From assembly GCF_036404855.1 (NCBI RefSeq), contig NZ_DASWYS010000116.1, positions 1-7,967 of the forward strand: a stretch of 7,967 nucleotides of DNA. The letters run 5' to 3'. The notes below the pieces were generated by a model, which worked only from the letters and a program-made list of their open reading frames with translations, was not told the DNA's origin and searched no databases. The DNA is from Pelomonas sp036404855 (GTDB taxonomy: Bacteria; Pseudomonadota; Gammaproteobacteria; Burkholderiales; Burkholderiaceae_C). Numbering within the stretch: the stretch's first letter is position 1; each line of letters begins with the position of its first letter. Below are positions 1 to 6,633 of the stretch, piece after piece. Position numbers and translations under genes: made by a program.

Positions 1-1
1 C

Positions 2-766
2 GAGAGCCTGCAGGTGGCCCACCATCTGATGTTGTCGCACGGCGAGGCCATTGCGGCGATGCGCGCCGTGACCAAGACCAGGCTGGGTATCGTCCTCAAC
101 CACACGCCGTCCTTCCCGGCCACACCGGCCGAGGCCGATCGCCGCGCCGCCCGCATCGACGACGGCCTGAACGTGCGCTGGTACATGGACCCCATCTTCC
201 GTGGCGCCTACCCAGCCGACGCCTTCGAGTTCGTGGGCGCCGATGCGCCCACGGTTGAGGCCGGCGACCTGGAGCGCATCCGTCAGCCGCTGGACTTCCT
301 CGGGATCAACTTCTACACCCGCAGCCTCTTCGATGCAGAGGGGAAGGCGGTCAAGGGGCCGGGCAAGCGCGGGTTCACCGACATGGGTTGGGAGATCGTG
401 CCCGAGGTCTTTGCCCAGCACCTGGTGCGTCTTGCCCGGGAGTACAACCCCCCGCCGATGTTCATCACCGAGAACGGCATGGCCAATGCCGACCGTGTCG
501 TGGACGGCCCGGAGCCCCGCGTCCCCGATGCTGAGCGTATCGCCTACCTGTCCAGCCATCTGCAGGCCCTGGCCACGGCCATGAGCCTGGGGGCCGACGT
601 GCGAGGCTACTTCTACTGGAGCCTGCTGGACAACTTCGAGTGGAACTCTGGCTACGACAAGCGCTTCGGCCTTGTCCACGTCGATTATGCGACGCAGAGG
701 CGCCTGCTCAAGGACAGCGCGCACTGGTATCGCGACCTGATTGCACGTCACCACGCAAGGCGCTGA
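2..766 (+). CDS. GH1 family beta-glucosidase, C-terminal part (5' truncated by window edge)
   Basis: Glycoside hydrolase family 1 enzymes hydrolyse beta-glucosides (or related beta-glycosides) by a retaining mechanism, usually in the cytoplasm. The open frame runs in from the left edge; the first GTG at 14 is an internal Val, since codons from position 2 already match the family (ESLQVAHHLMLSHG). About 254 of a usual ~450 residues are present. Visible GH1 landmarks are the DPIFRGAYP stretch, GINFYTRS, the nucleophile motif FITENG (Glu codon at 470-472), and the C-terminal block GYFYWSLLDNFEWNSGYDKR followed by FGLVHVDY. The acid/base motif (usually NEP) lies upstream, outside the window. The frame is intact to TGA at 764-766, so the visible part looks functional. 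Substrate cannot be read from this portion. Family confidence is very high; the exact sugar specificity is unknown. Confidence 0.95.
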   Translation, partial: ESLQVAHHLMLSHGEAIAAMRAVTKTRLGIVLNHTPSFPATPAEADRRAARIDDGLNVRWYMDPIFRGAYPADAFEFVGADAPTVEAGDLERIRQPLDFLGINFYTRSLFDAEGKAVKGPGKRGFTDMGWEIVPEVFAQHLVRLAREYNPPPMFITENGMANADRVVDGPEPRVPDAERIAYLSSHLQALATAMSLGADVRGYFYWSLLDNFEWNSGYDKRFGLVHVDYATQRRLLKDSAHWYRDLIARHHARR

Positions 767-990
767 GGCGCCGTTCCAGCCGCGCCGGACGACCGGCGGG
801 TGTTGCTTTCGAGAGCAAGACGACCTTCGCGCAAGCGTCCGGTCATGCATTCCTTCGCGTTTGCCCCGACAAAGCCTCGAAAATTCGGTCACGATCAGGC
901 GCTAAGCTCCGCGCTGCGCCGCAGCAGGGATTTTTCCCAGCCTGCCGCAGGTGCAACAGGTCGATTTGCCGTATAGCAGGAGGCCGGCTC
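767..990. other. Intergenic gap between GH1 gene and HD-GYP gene
   Basis: This stretch of about 220 bases holds no convincing gene. A GGCGC/GCGCC hairpin (759-772) straddles the GH1 stop codon, and a second small hairpin (TTGCT/AGCAA, 803-818) follows. Neither has a downstream T run, so neither is a convincing intrinsic terminator. The 7-base word GACGACC occurs at 788-794 and 819-825, flanking the second hairpin. I could not identify a convincing sigma-70, sigma-54 or sigma-28 promoter, although a promoter for the downstream c-di-GMP genes would be expected here. An open frame continues upstream through this gap into the GH1 gene in another phase, but it does not resemble any protein. Confidence 0.5.
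978..983 (+). promoter_or_regulatory. Strong Shine-Dalgarno AGGAGG ahead of in-frame GTG
   Basis: A perfect AGGAGG lies 7 bases before a GTG at 991 that is in frame with the HD-GYP protein. The later in-frame ATG at 1060 has no comparable site, only GGG in a repeat. This is the main reason for choosing 991 as the start. The homology argument points the other way, because the recognisable DUF3391 domain begins only about 10 residues after the ATG, as is usual for the family. Confidence 0.55.
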
Positions 991-2382
991 GTGGACTTCG
1001 GCGTGGTGCCGAAGACGGGGTCGGGCCGAGGGGTGCCCGGGTGCACGGGTGTTGAACGAATGCAGGATAGAACAAGCGATCCGCTCATCGATGTCAGCCA
1101 GTTGACCGTCGGGATGTTCATTCATCTGGACCTGGGCTGGATGTCGCATCCCTTCCCGCTATCGAGTTTCAAGATCGCTTCCAGCGACCAGCTGTTGATC
1201 CTGCGCCGCCTCGGCCTGACCCAGGTGCGCTGGAGTCCGGCTAAAAGCGACCTGTCATTGCGGCCCCTTCCCGCCGCTGACGCCGAGGCCGTCGCCGACA
1301 CCGGTGCGACCCCCAGATTCGCCGGGGGCGCTGTCGATGCCGCCGCCTCCACAGAGCCCACGCCCGAGGACATGGCTCGCGAGGCGCATCGCCACGCGCT
1401 GGCCTCTCAGCGCGAGGCCTTGCAACTTTGCGAAGCGCAGTATGGCGAGGCAGCCGATGGCTTCCGCGGCGTCTTGGACAACGTCCAGTCCGATCCTCAC
1501 CAGGCGCGCAATCAGGCAGAGAGCCTGACCGCCGCGCTGCTCGACAAGATGCTGGTCGAGGGTGATCTCAACATGCGCCTGCTGAACGAGTCCGCGGGCG
1601 ATCGCTCCACCGCGCACGCGCTGAACGTCTGCATCATCGCGCTGCTGCTTGGGCGCGCTTTCGGTCTGGGGCGCGACGAGATGATGGACCTGGGCGTCGG
1701 CTCCCTGCTGCACGATGTCGGCAAGCTGGAGATCGCCGCCCGCCTGCGCCACCGCGACGAGAGCTTCACGGCCGCCGAGACCCAGGCCTATCAGCAGCAT
1801 GTCGCCAAGGGTGTGGCCATCGCCCAGGCCATGGGCCTGTCGCCCGGCCCGCTGCTCATCATTGCGCAGCACCACGAACATGCCGATGGCAGTGGTTTCC
1901 CGCAGCGCATCAATATGGACCGCATGAGCACTGGCGCCCGCATCGTCGCGTTGGTGAACCGCTTCGACGGACTGTGCAACCCGCTCATCAGCTCCAAGGC
2001 CATGACACCTCACGAGGCGCTGTCGTTGATGTTCGCGCAAGGGCGCAACCGTTTCGACGCGACCATGCTGAATGCCTTCATCCGCATGATGGGCGTCTAC
2101 CCGCCTGGCTCCACGGTGCAGCTGACGGATGATCGCTACGCGCTGGTCGTTTCGGTCAACTCGGCGCGGCCGCTCAAGCCCCGCGTCATGGTTCACGATG
2201 TCAGGGTGCCCAAGGATGAGGCTTTGGTCCTCAACCTCGAAGAGATGCCCGACCTGGGTATCCGGCGCAGCCTCAAGCCCCAGTTCCTGCCACGGCCTTC
2301 GCTGGACTACCTCAGCCCGCGGGCGCGCATCGCCTATTTCTTCGACGCCGCGATGACCGGGCCAGGGGAGTTGGCCGCGTGA
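991..2382 (+). CDS. DUF3391 / HD-GYP domain protein, probable (divergent) c-di-GMP phosphodiesterase
   Basis: HD-GYP proteins are metal-dependent phosphodiesterases that open cyclic-di-GMP to pGpG or GMP. From GTG 991 the product is 463 residues; from the alternative ATG 1060 it is 440 (subtract 23 from the numbers here). The order is a 23-residue extension, a DUF3391-type region starting near residue 33 (LIDVSQLTVGMFIHLDLGW), an Ala/Pro-rich linker, the HD-GYP domain (about 205-390) and a C-terminal tail. Metal-site residues seen are H209, H241-D242 with K245, H270 and H294-H295 followed by E296. Two key positions differ: the GYP motif is GFP (F303), and residue 323, which aligns with the last Asp ligand (usually in VADxxDA), is Asn in LVNRFDG. 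Catalysis may be altered, or this may be a clade variant. No signal peptide or membrane segment is seen, so it is likely cytoplasmic. Its stop overlaps the next gene's start by 4 bases. Family is certain, activity is not. Confidence 0.9.
   Translation: MDFGVVPKTGSGRGVPGCTGVERMQDRTSDPLIDVSQLTVGMFIHLDLGWMSHPFPLSSFKIASSDQLLILRRLGLTQVRWSPAKSDLSLRPLPAADAEAVADTGATPRFAGGAVDAAASTEPTPEDMAREAHRHALASQREALQLCEAQYGEAADGFRGVLDNVQSDPHQARNQAESLTAALLDKMLVEGDLNMRLLNESAGDRSTAHALNVCIIALLLGRAFGLGRDEMMDLGVGSLLHDVGKLEIAARLRHRDESFTAAETQAYQQHVAKGVAIAQAMGLSPGPLLIIAQHHEHADGSGFPQRINMDRMSTGARIVALVNRFDGLCNPLISSKAMTPHEALSLMFAQGRNRFDATMLNAFIRMMGVYPPGSTVQLTDDRYALVVSVNSARPLKPRVMVHDVRVPKDEALVLNLEEMPDLGIRRSLKPQFLPRPSLDYLSPRARIAYFFDAAMTGPGELAA
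1031..1054 (+). repeat. Three tandem imperfect 8-bp repeats (GGGTGNNN)
   Basis: The units GGGTGCCC (1031-1038), GGGTGCAC (1039-1046) and GGGTGTTG (1047-1054) follow one another without gaps and share the core GGGTG. They lie just before ATG 1060, so they fall either inside the N-terminal extension (if translation starts at 991) or in the leader (if it starts at 1060). The array is short and imperfect and may be chance in GC-rich DNA. Confidence 0.6.
2364..2370 (+). promoter_or_regulatory. Shine-Dalgarno-like AGGGGAG for GGDEF-EAL gene
   Basis: A purine-rich AGGGGAG inside the 3' end of the HD-GYP gene lies 8 bases before the GTG at 2379. It supports that non-ATG start, which overlaps the upstream stop as GTGA, the typical arrangement for translational coupling. 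Confidence 0.6.
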
Positions 2383-4514
2383 ACGCCGGCCGCGAGGCAA
2401 GTTCTGCCTTGCATCGCCTCTTCGAGGCGCCGTCCGTGATCGGCGCCCTGCTGGAGGGCCTGCCTGAACCGGCCTGGCTGGTGGATGGCGAGAGCCTCAC
2501 GGTCAGCGTCGTCAATCGCGCTGCGCTGCGCCTGCTGGGACTCAAGCCTGAACGCGCCCTGGGGCAGCCGCCGGCCATGCTGTGCGGGTCGTTGGAAGAC
2601 GAGGCCTTCTGGCAGGGCGCGGCTCGCGACCCTTTCGCGCGCATCCGCTCCGACACCATCCTGACGCACAGCGATGGCCAGCCGCGCTGGGTCAGCCGCA
2701 GCATCAGCCCCGTCCACACGCCCGAAGGTGACCGCTACTGGCTCGTGCTGTTGCACGACCAGACGCGCCGCCGCCGTGCCGAGGCCGAGCGCGAGACCCT
2801 GCTGGCCGAGTTGCGCGCGACATTGGAATCCACCGCCGATGGCATCCTCGTCGTCGACCTGGCGGGCCGCGTGCGCAGCTTCAACCGCCGTTTCGCCAAG
2901 CTGTGGGGCCTGCCCGGCGGCTTGCTGCATGAGCCGGGCGATGCCGGCCTGTGGCTGAGCCTGCAGCGTGTCATGCGGGATGGCGAGCAGTACCGGCTGC
3001 GTATCGAGGCGCTGTTGGACGCGCCGCTGATGCGTTCCAGCGACATGCTGCGCTTGGCCGATGGCCGGGTGCTGGAACAGGTTTCGCTGCCGCAGATGAG
3101 CCGCGGCGAGCCCATAGGCCGGGTGTTCTCCTTCCGCGACCTGAGTGAGAAGCTGGCCGCCCACCAGCGCATTGAGGAACTGGGCCGCTCCGATGTGCTC
3201 ACTGGCGCGCCCAATCGTCGCGCGCTGGCCGACCGCATCGTGCAGCAGATCGCCGCCGTCGACACGGGCGAGCCGTCGCCCGTGTTCGCGCTGCTGCACC
3301 TGGACCTGGACCGCTTCAAGCAGATCAATGACACGCTGGGCCACAGCTACGGTGACCGCGTGCTGCGGGACGTCGTCGAACGCCTTCGCGATGCCGTCGG
3401 CGAGAACGACACGCTGGCCCGCCTGGGTGGCGACGAGTTCGCGCTGCTCATCGACAACGCTCAGATGTTCGAGGCCGAAGCGACTGCGCGTCGTGTCCAG
3501 CAGTTGCTGGCCGAACCGTTCAGTTTCGATACCTTGAGCTTCACCGTCACCGCGAGCTGCGGTATCGCGCTCTACCCGGGCGACGGCGGCACGCCCGACG
3601 AGTTGATGGCCAGCGCCGAGCGCGCCATGCACTGGGTCAAGGAAAGTGGACGTGCGGGCTTTCGTTTCCACGTGCCGCGCAAGGAGGTGGACCTGCTTTC
3701 GCGCATGCGCCTGGACCATGCCATGCGCCAGGCCCTCACCGAGGGGCGCTTCCGGCTGCACTATCAACCCCAGGTCGAGCTGGGAAGTGACCGCGTCATC
3801 GGCGCCGAGGCGCTGATCCGCTGGCGCGATCCGCAGCGTGGCGACATCTCGCCGGCCGAGTTCATCCCGCTGGCCGAGGAGAGCGGCTTCGTCGTCGCCA
3901 TCGGCGACTGGGTGCTGCGCGAGGCGGTGGCCCAAGCCGCCCACTGGCTCAGCCGTGGGCTGCGCATGCCGGTGGCCGTCAACGTGTCGGCCTTGCAGTT
4001 CCAGCAGGCGCACTTCGTCGAGACCGTCGCAGAGGCCCTGCACGAGGCCATGCTGCCGGCCAGCATGCTGGAGCTGGAACTGACCGAGGGGGTGCTCCTG
4101 GGCGATGCCGAGGAGGGCCTGCGCCGCATGCGCGCGCTGGCGTCGCTGGGCGTCACGCTGTCCATCGACGACTTCGGCACCGGCTATTCATCGCTCGCCT
4201 ACCTGAAACGCTTCCCGATCCAGCGCCTCAAGATCGACCGCAGCTTCGTGCAAGGACTGCCGGGGGATGCGAGTGACGTAGGCATCGCCAACGCCATCGT
4301 GCAGATGGGCCGGGCCCTGGGCCTGCAGGTCATTGCCGAAGGCGTGGAGACGGAGGCCCAGCGCGACTTCCTCGCCCAGGCCGGCTGCCATGAATTCCAG
4401 GGCTTCCTGTTTGCCAAGCCGCTGCGGCCGGACGAGTTCGAGCAGCGGGTGCGTCCGCGCCGCCATGTCGTCGACGCGCCTGCGTCCGGCTGGCTGGGGC
4501 TGGCCAACGGTTGA
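2379..4514 (+). CDS. PAS-PAS-GGDEF-EAL cyclic-di-GMP turnover protein
   Basis: This 711-residue protein combines a diguanylate cyclase (GGDEF) and a c-di-GMP phosphodiesterase (EAL) domain behind two PAS-like sensor domains. PAS 1 spans about 15-128, a charged probable coiled coil 128-147, PAS 2 about 148-265, GGDEF about 267-430 and EAL about 444-695. GGDEF is intact at 350-354, with the metal-site Asp at 309 (DLDRFK). The residues where the RxxD inhibitory site sits read GEND, so product inhibition is probably absent; the usual LTGLxNR reads LTGAPNR. The EAL set looks complete: E477 (EALIR), N535, E567 (ELTE), D597-D598 (DDFGTGYSSL), K618, E654 (EGVE) and Q674 (QGFLF). Phosphodiesterase activity is therefore likely, with cyclase activity possible. 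No membrane segments or signal peptide are visible, so it is likely cytoplasmic. The GTG start overlaps the HD-GYP stop. What the PAS domains sense cannot be read from sequence. Confidence 0.95.
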   Translation: MNAGREASSALHRLFEAPSVIGALLEGLPEPAWLVDGESLTVSVVNRAALRLLGLKPERALGQPPAMLCGSLEDEAFWQGAARDPFARIRSDTILTHSDGQPRWVSRSISPVHTPEGDRYWLVLLHDQTRRRRAEAERETLLAELRATLESTADGILVVDLAGRVRSFNRRFAKLWGLPGGLLHEPGDAGLWLSLQRVMRDGEQYRLRIEALLDAPLMRSSDMLRLADGRVLEQVSLPQMSRGEPIGRVFSFRDLSEKLAAHQRIEELGRSDVLTGAPNRRALADRIVQQIAAVDTGEPSPVFALLHLDLDRFKQINDTLGHSYGDRVLRDVVERLRDAVGENDTLARLGGDEFALLIDNAQMFEAEATARRVQQLLAEPFSFDTLSFTVTASCGIALYPGDGGTPDELMASAERAMHWVKESGRAGFRFHVPRKEVDLLSRMRLDHAMRQALTEGRFRLHYQPQVELGSDRVIGAEALIRWRDPQRGDISPAEFIPLAEESGFVVAIGDWVLREAVAQAAHWLSRGLRMPVAVNVSALQFQQAHFVETVAEALHEAMLPASMLELELTEGVLLGDAEEGLRRMRALASLGVTLSIDDFGTGYSSLAYLKRFPIQRLKIDRSFVQGLPGDASDVGIANAIVQMGRALGLQVIAEGVETEAQRDFLAQAGCHEFQGFLFAKPLRPDEFEQRVRPRRHVVDAPASGWLGLANG

Positions 4515-4540
4515 CGTCGCGTGGCGCGCACAATGCGGCC

Positions 4541-4864
4541 ATGCTCTACCGCTTCAAATCCAAGGCTGGCGCCGATGTCATCATGATGGCCGACTCGGCC
4601 GATGCCGTGTTGCGCTTGATGGGGCGTCCGCCCGCGCCGCAGGGCATCCTCGAGGCGGCAGCCTTGCCGGCCTTGATGCAGGCACTGGAGGAGGGCGTCG
4701 CCGCCGACGAGGCGCAGTTCCAGCGCGCCATGGATGCTGCGAAGGCGGCGGGCGAGCCGCCGCCGCGTCGCCAGGGCGTGTCGCTGCGCCAGCGTGCCTG
4801 GCCGCTGCATGAGCTGATGCAACGCAGCGCCAGAGAGAACGCTGACGTCGTGTGGGGTGTCTAG
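4541..4864 (+). CDS. DUF1840 family small protein of unknown function
   Basis: A 107-residue protein that I recognise as DUF1840-like from its start (MLYRFKSKAGADVIMMADSA) and its end (ENADVVWGV). The family is short and, as far as I know, found mainly in Betaproteobacteria; its function is not established. The start at ATG 4541 is chosen because family members begin MLY-FKSKA; an upstream in-frame TTG at 4511 overlaps the previous stop but adds residues outside the conserved region. No clear Shine-Dalgarno precedes 4541. The middle is Ala-rich and helical in character, with a Pro/Arg-rich stretch (EPPPRRQG) before the conserved tail. There is no signal peptide or membrane segment. It sits 26 bases after the GGDEF-EAL gene and its stop shares one base with the next start, so it is probably in the same operon, but that does not reveal a role. 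Confidence 0.85.
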   Translation: MLYRFKSKAGADVIMMADSADAVLRLMGRPPAPQGILEAAALPALMQALEEGVAADEAQFQRAMDAAKAAGEPPPRRQGVSLRQRAWPLHELMQRSARENADVVWGV

Positions 4865-5508
4865 TGCTGGATGAGGCGACCCGCGTCATCCTGATCCGCC
4901 ATGGTGAGACCGCGTGGAACCGCGCGACGCGCATCCAGGGCCACACCGACATTCCTCTCAGTCCGCTCGGCTTGGCCCAGGCCGCCAAGTTGGCCGAAGC
5001 GCTGGCGGAGGAGCCCTTGGCGGCCATCTATTCCAGTGACCTCAGTCGCGCACGCCAGACTGCAGAGGCTCTGGCCGGCGCCCAGGGGCTGCCGGTGCTT
5101 TTCGACACCGCCCTGCGCGAACGCGCCTTCGGCCGCTTCGAGGGATTGAGCTGGCAGGAAATAGACGAGGGTTATCCCGATGATGCGGCACGCTGGCGGC
5201 GGCGCGAGCCTGACTTCCAGGTTGGCGGCGGTGAAAGCCTGAACGTCTTCAGCGCCCGCTGTCTGCAGGCCGCTCGGCGCGCCGCCGCGGCCCACCCGGG
5301 CCGCAGCATCGCCTTGGTGGCCCATGGGGGGGTGCTGGATTGCCTCTATCGCGCCGCGACCCGAGTCGCGCTGGATGCGCCGCGCAGCTGGCAGCTTGGC
5401 AACGCCACCATCAACCGCGTGTTGGCGACGCCCGACGGCTTCACGCTGATCGGGTGGAACGACGATCGCCACCTGGCTGGCCTGAGCGTCGACGACATCG
5501 CAGCCTGA
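4864..5508 (+). CDS. Histidine phosphatase family protein (phosphoglycerate mutase-like)
   Basis: A 214-residue cytoplasmic protein of the histidine phosphatase (branch 1) superfamily, which transfers or removes phosphate through a phospho-histidine. The catalytic His is H13 in LIRHGETAWN. Other active-site residues seen are R62 in the SDLSRARQTA block, E86 in LRERAFGRFEG, and the second His, H154, in VAHGGVLD. Length and motifs fit GpmB/CobC-like phosphatases rather than the longer cofactor-dependent glycolytic mutase. The substrate is not inferable, and nothing nearby suggests cobalamin synthesis. The start is taken as GTG 4864, overlapping the TAG of the DUF1840 gene by one base, with GGGG at 4854-4857 as a likely ribosome site; an in-frame GTG at 4852 would add four residues. 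It is probably the last gene of the cluster, being followed by a weak hairpin and then a promoter-like region for the porin. Confidence 0.92.
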   Translation: MLDEATRVILIRHGETAWNRATRIQGHTDIPLSPLGLAQAAKLAEALAEEPLAAIYSSDLSRARQTAEALAGAQGLPVLFDTALRERAFGRFEGLSWQEIDEGYPDDAARWRRREPDFQVGGGESLNVFSARCLQAARRAAAAHPGRSIALVAHGGVLDCLYRAATRVALDAPRSWQLGNATINRVLATPDGFTLIGWNDDRHLAGLSVDDIAA

Positions 5509-5524
5509 GCTCCGTCAGGGTTTT
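5504..5524 (+). terminator. Weak candidate terminator after histidine phosphatase gene
   Basis: A 5-bp stem, CCTGA (5504-5508) and TCAGG (5515-5519) with a 6-base loop, is followed by G and TTTT. The stem includes the gene's own TGA stop. It is short and the T run is only four bases, so it may be weak or accidental. It is plausible because the porin appears to have its own promoter. Confidence 0.3.
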
Positions 5525-5567
5525 GCAAGGCCCCTAGAGCCACTGTTGCATTCACGCGTCGCTCGGG

Positions 5568-5596
5568 CTGAGCTAGAGGAAACCCGCTTCTATACT
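5568..5596 (+). promoter_or_regulatory. Candidate sigma-70-type promoter for porin
   Basis: TATACT at 5591-5596 matches the -10 consensus at five of six positions. Seventeen bases upstream, CTGAGC (5568-5573) is only a three-of-six match to a -35 box. Transcription would start near 5603, giving a leader of about 60 bases before the porin ATG. The call rests mainly on the good -10 and on the need for a strong separate promoter for an abundant outer-membrane protein. Confidence 0.45.
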
Positions 5597-5650
5597 GACT
5601 GCCACTTGTCCTTCACGGCGGGGCCGTCAACCCCGTCGAAACCATCAGTA

Positions 5651-5654
5651 AAGG
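5651..5654 (+). promoter_or_regulatory. Porin Shine-Dalgarno (AAGG)
   Basis: AAGG in the sequence AGTAAAGGCAAAACG lies 7 bases before the ATG at 5662. This spacing fits efficient initiation and confirms the start, which also gives a clean signal peptide. Confidence 0.65.
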
Positions 5655-5661
5655 CAAAACG

Positions 5662-6615
5662 ATGAAGAAGATTGCACTTGTCGCCGCTCTGGCTGCCACC
5701 GCTGCCGCTCCGGCTTTCGCTCAAAGCGTCACGCTCTGGGGCCGCATCAACACCTCCGTCGAAAGCCAGAAGATCGGTTCGGCTGACCGCAAGTCGGTCG
5801 TGCAGAACAACGGTTCGCGTCTGGGCTTCAAGGGTACGGAAGACCTCGGCGGCGGCCTGAAGGCTGGCTTCAACCTGGAGCACGGCCTGAATTCCGACAC
5901 CGGCGCTGCCACGGAAGGCACCACGTTCTGGAATCGTCAGGCCAGCGTCGAGCTGACTGGCAGCTTCGGCACGATCCGTCTGGGCAACTGGTTCCCCGAC
6001 TCCTACTTCTCGAGCGTTGACCGCACGAGCAACCACAACCACGACACCGGCACCTCGTCGGACGCCCTGTTCTCGAGCTTCGGCTTCGGCGCCCGCACGA
6101 ACAAGGTGGGTTACTTCTCGCCGACGATGGGTGGCTTCAACTTCATCGGTTCCGTTCGCGCCGGTGAGGGCACGGGCCCGCGCGGCTACGACCTGTCGGT
6201 CAACTATGAAGTCGCTGGCCTGCACGTCGCCGGCACGTTCGCGCAGAACAACAAGTTCGGCGCGACGGCCAAGCGCAAGGCCTACGGCCTGGAGGCTGAC
6301 TACGGCTTCGGTCCCTTCCTGGTGACCGGCTACTACCAGCGTGAAGAGGTGGATGGCTTCCGTGCCCGTGATATCGGCCGCGTGTCGGCCATGTACACCC
6401 TGGGCCAGTCGGAGTTCCACATCAACGTCGGCGGCACCAAGGCCGGCAGCGATGCCGAGTTCCGTACCGGCGGCGCCAAGCAGTACACCGCAGGTTACAA
6501 CTACAACCTGAGCAAGCGCACCAAGATCTACGGCTTCTACACGAAGACCGACTACAACGGTTTGGGTCAGGCCGACTTCTCGTCGCTGGCCGCCGGCATC
6601 CGTCACAACTTCTGA
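5662..6615 (+). CDS. Gram-negative outer-membrane porin (betaproteobacterial type)
   Basis: A general porin precursor of 317 residues; such proteins form trimeric beta-barrel channels for small solutes in the outer membrane. The signal peptide is clear: MKK, a hydrophobic Ala/Leu stretch, then APAFA with cleavage expected after residue 20, leaving Q21-SVTLWGRI as the first strand. The mature chain (about 297 residues) shows alternating aromatic/hydrophobic strands, the early motifs GSRLGFKGTEDLGGGLKAGF and FGTIRLGNW, and ends in HNF; a terminal Phe is the usual outer-membrane assembly signal. It is somewhat shorter than many relatives (about 330-390), suggesting short outer loops. Codon use shows more preferred CGT/GGT/GCT codons than its neighbours, as expected for high expression. 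It has its own promoter-like region and a strong terminator, so it is probably monocistronic. Pore selectivity cannot be judged. Confidence 0.93.
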   Translation: MKKIALVAALAATAAAPAFAQSVTLWGRINTSVESQKIGSADRKSVVQNNGSRLGFKGTEDLGGGLKAGFNLEHGLNSDTGAATEGTTFWNRQASVELTGSFGTIRLGNWFPDSYFSSVDRTSNHNHDTGTSSDALFSSFGFGARTNKVGYFSPTMGGFNFIGSVRAGEGTGPRGYDLSVNYEVAGLHVAGTFAQNNKFGATAKRKAYGLEADYGFGPFLVTGYYQREEVDGFRARDIGRVSAMYTLGQSEFHINVGGTKAGSDAEFRTGGAKQYTAGYNYNLSKRTKIYGFYTKTDYNGLGQADFSSLAAGIRHNF

Positions 6616-6633
6616 TCCTCGCGACCGGAAACG

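Noticed and set aside
788..825. Direct repeat GACGACC flanking a small hairpin, considered as a mobile-element footprint
   Set aside because: Seven-base repeats are expected by chance in GC-rich DNA, and no inverted ends or transposase remains are present.
961..985. TTGCCGTATAGC as a sigma-28 or sigma-70 promoter
   Set aside because: Only partial match to a -10 element with no matching -35 at proper spacing, and it would place the transcription start on top of the AGGAGG.
640..990. Upstream extension of the HD-GYP reading frame into the GH1 gene
   Set aside because: The frame is open but the translation is Arg/Pro-rich without family resemblance, overlaps a real gene, and lacks a start signal better than AGGAGG-GTG at 991.
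2334..4043. Long open frame antisense to the GGDEF-EAL gene
   Set aside because: It is a shadow produced by the strong third-position GC bias of the opposite-strand gene; its His/Gln/Ala/Val-rich translation matches no family.
4511..4540. TTG start at 4511 for the DUF1840 gene overlapping the GGDEF-EAL stop
   Set aside because: The extra residues lie before the conserved family start MLY-FKSKA at 4541, and TTG is a rare start with no supporting ribosome site.
5590..6606. 338-codon open frame antisense to the porin
   Set aside because: It mirrors the porin codon pattern, has no ribosome site or recognisable domain, and the porin strand has a signal peptide, ribosome site and terminator.
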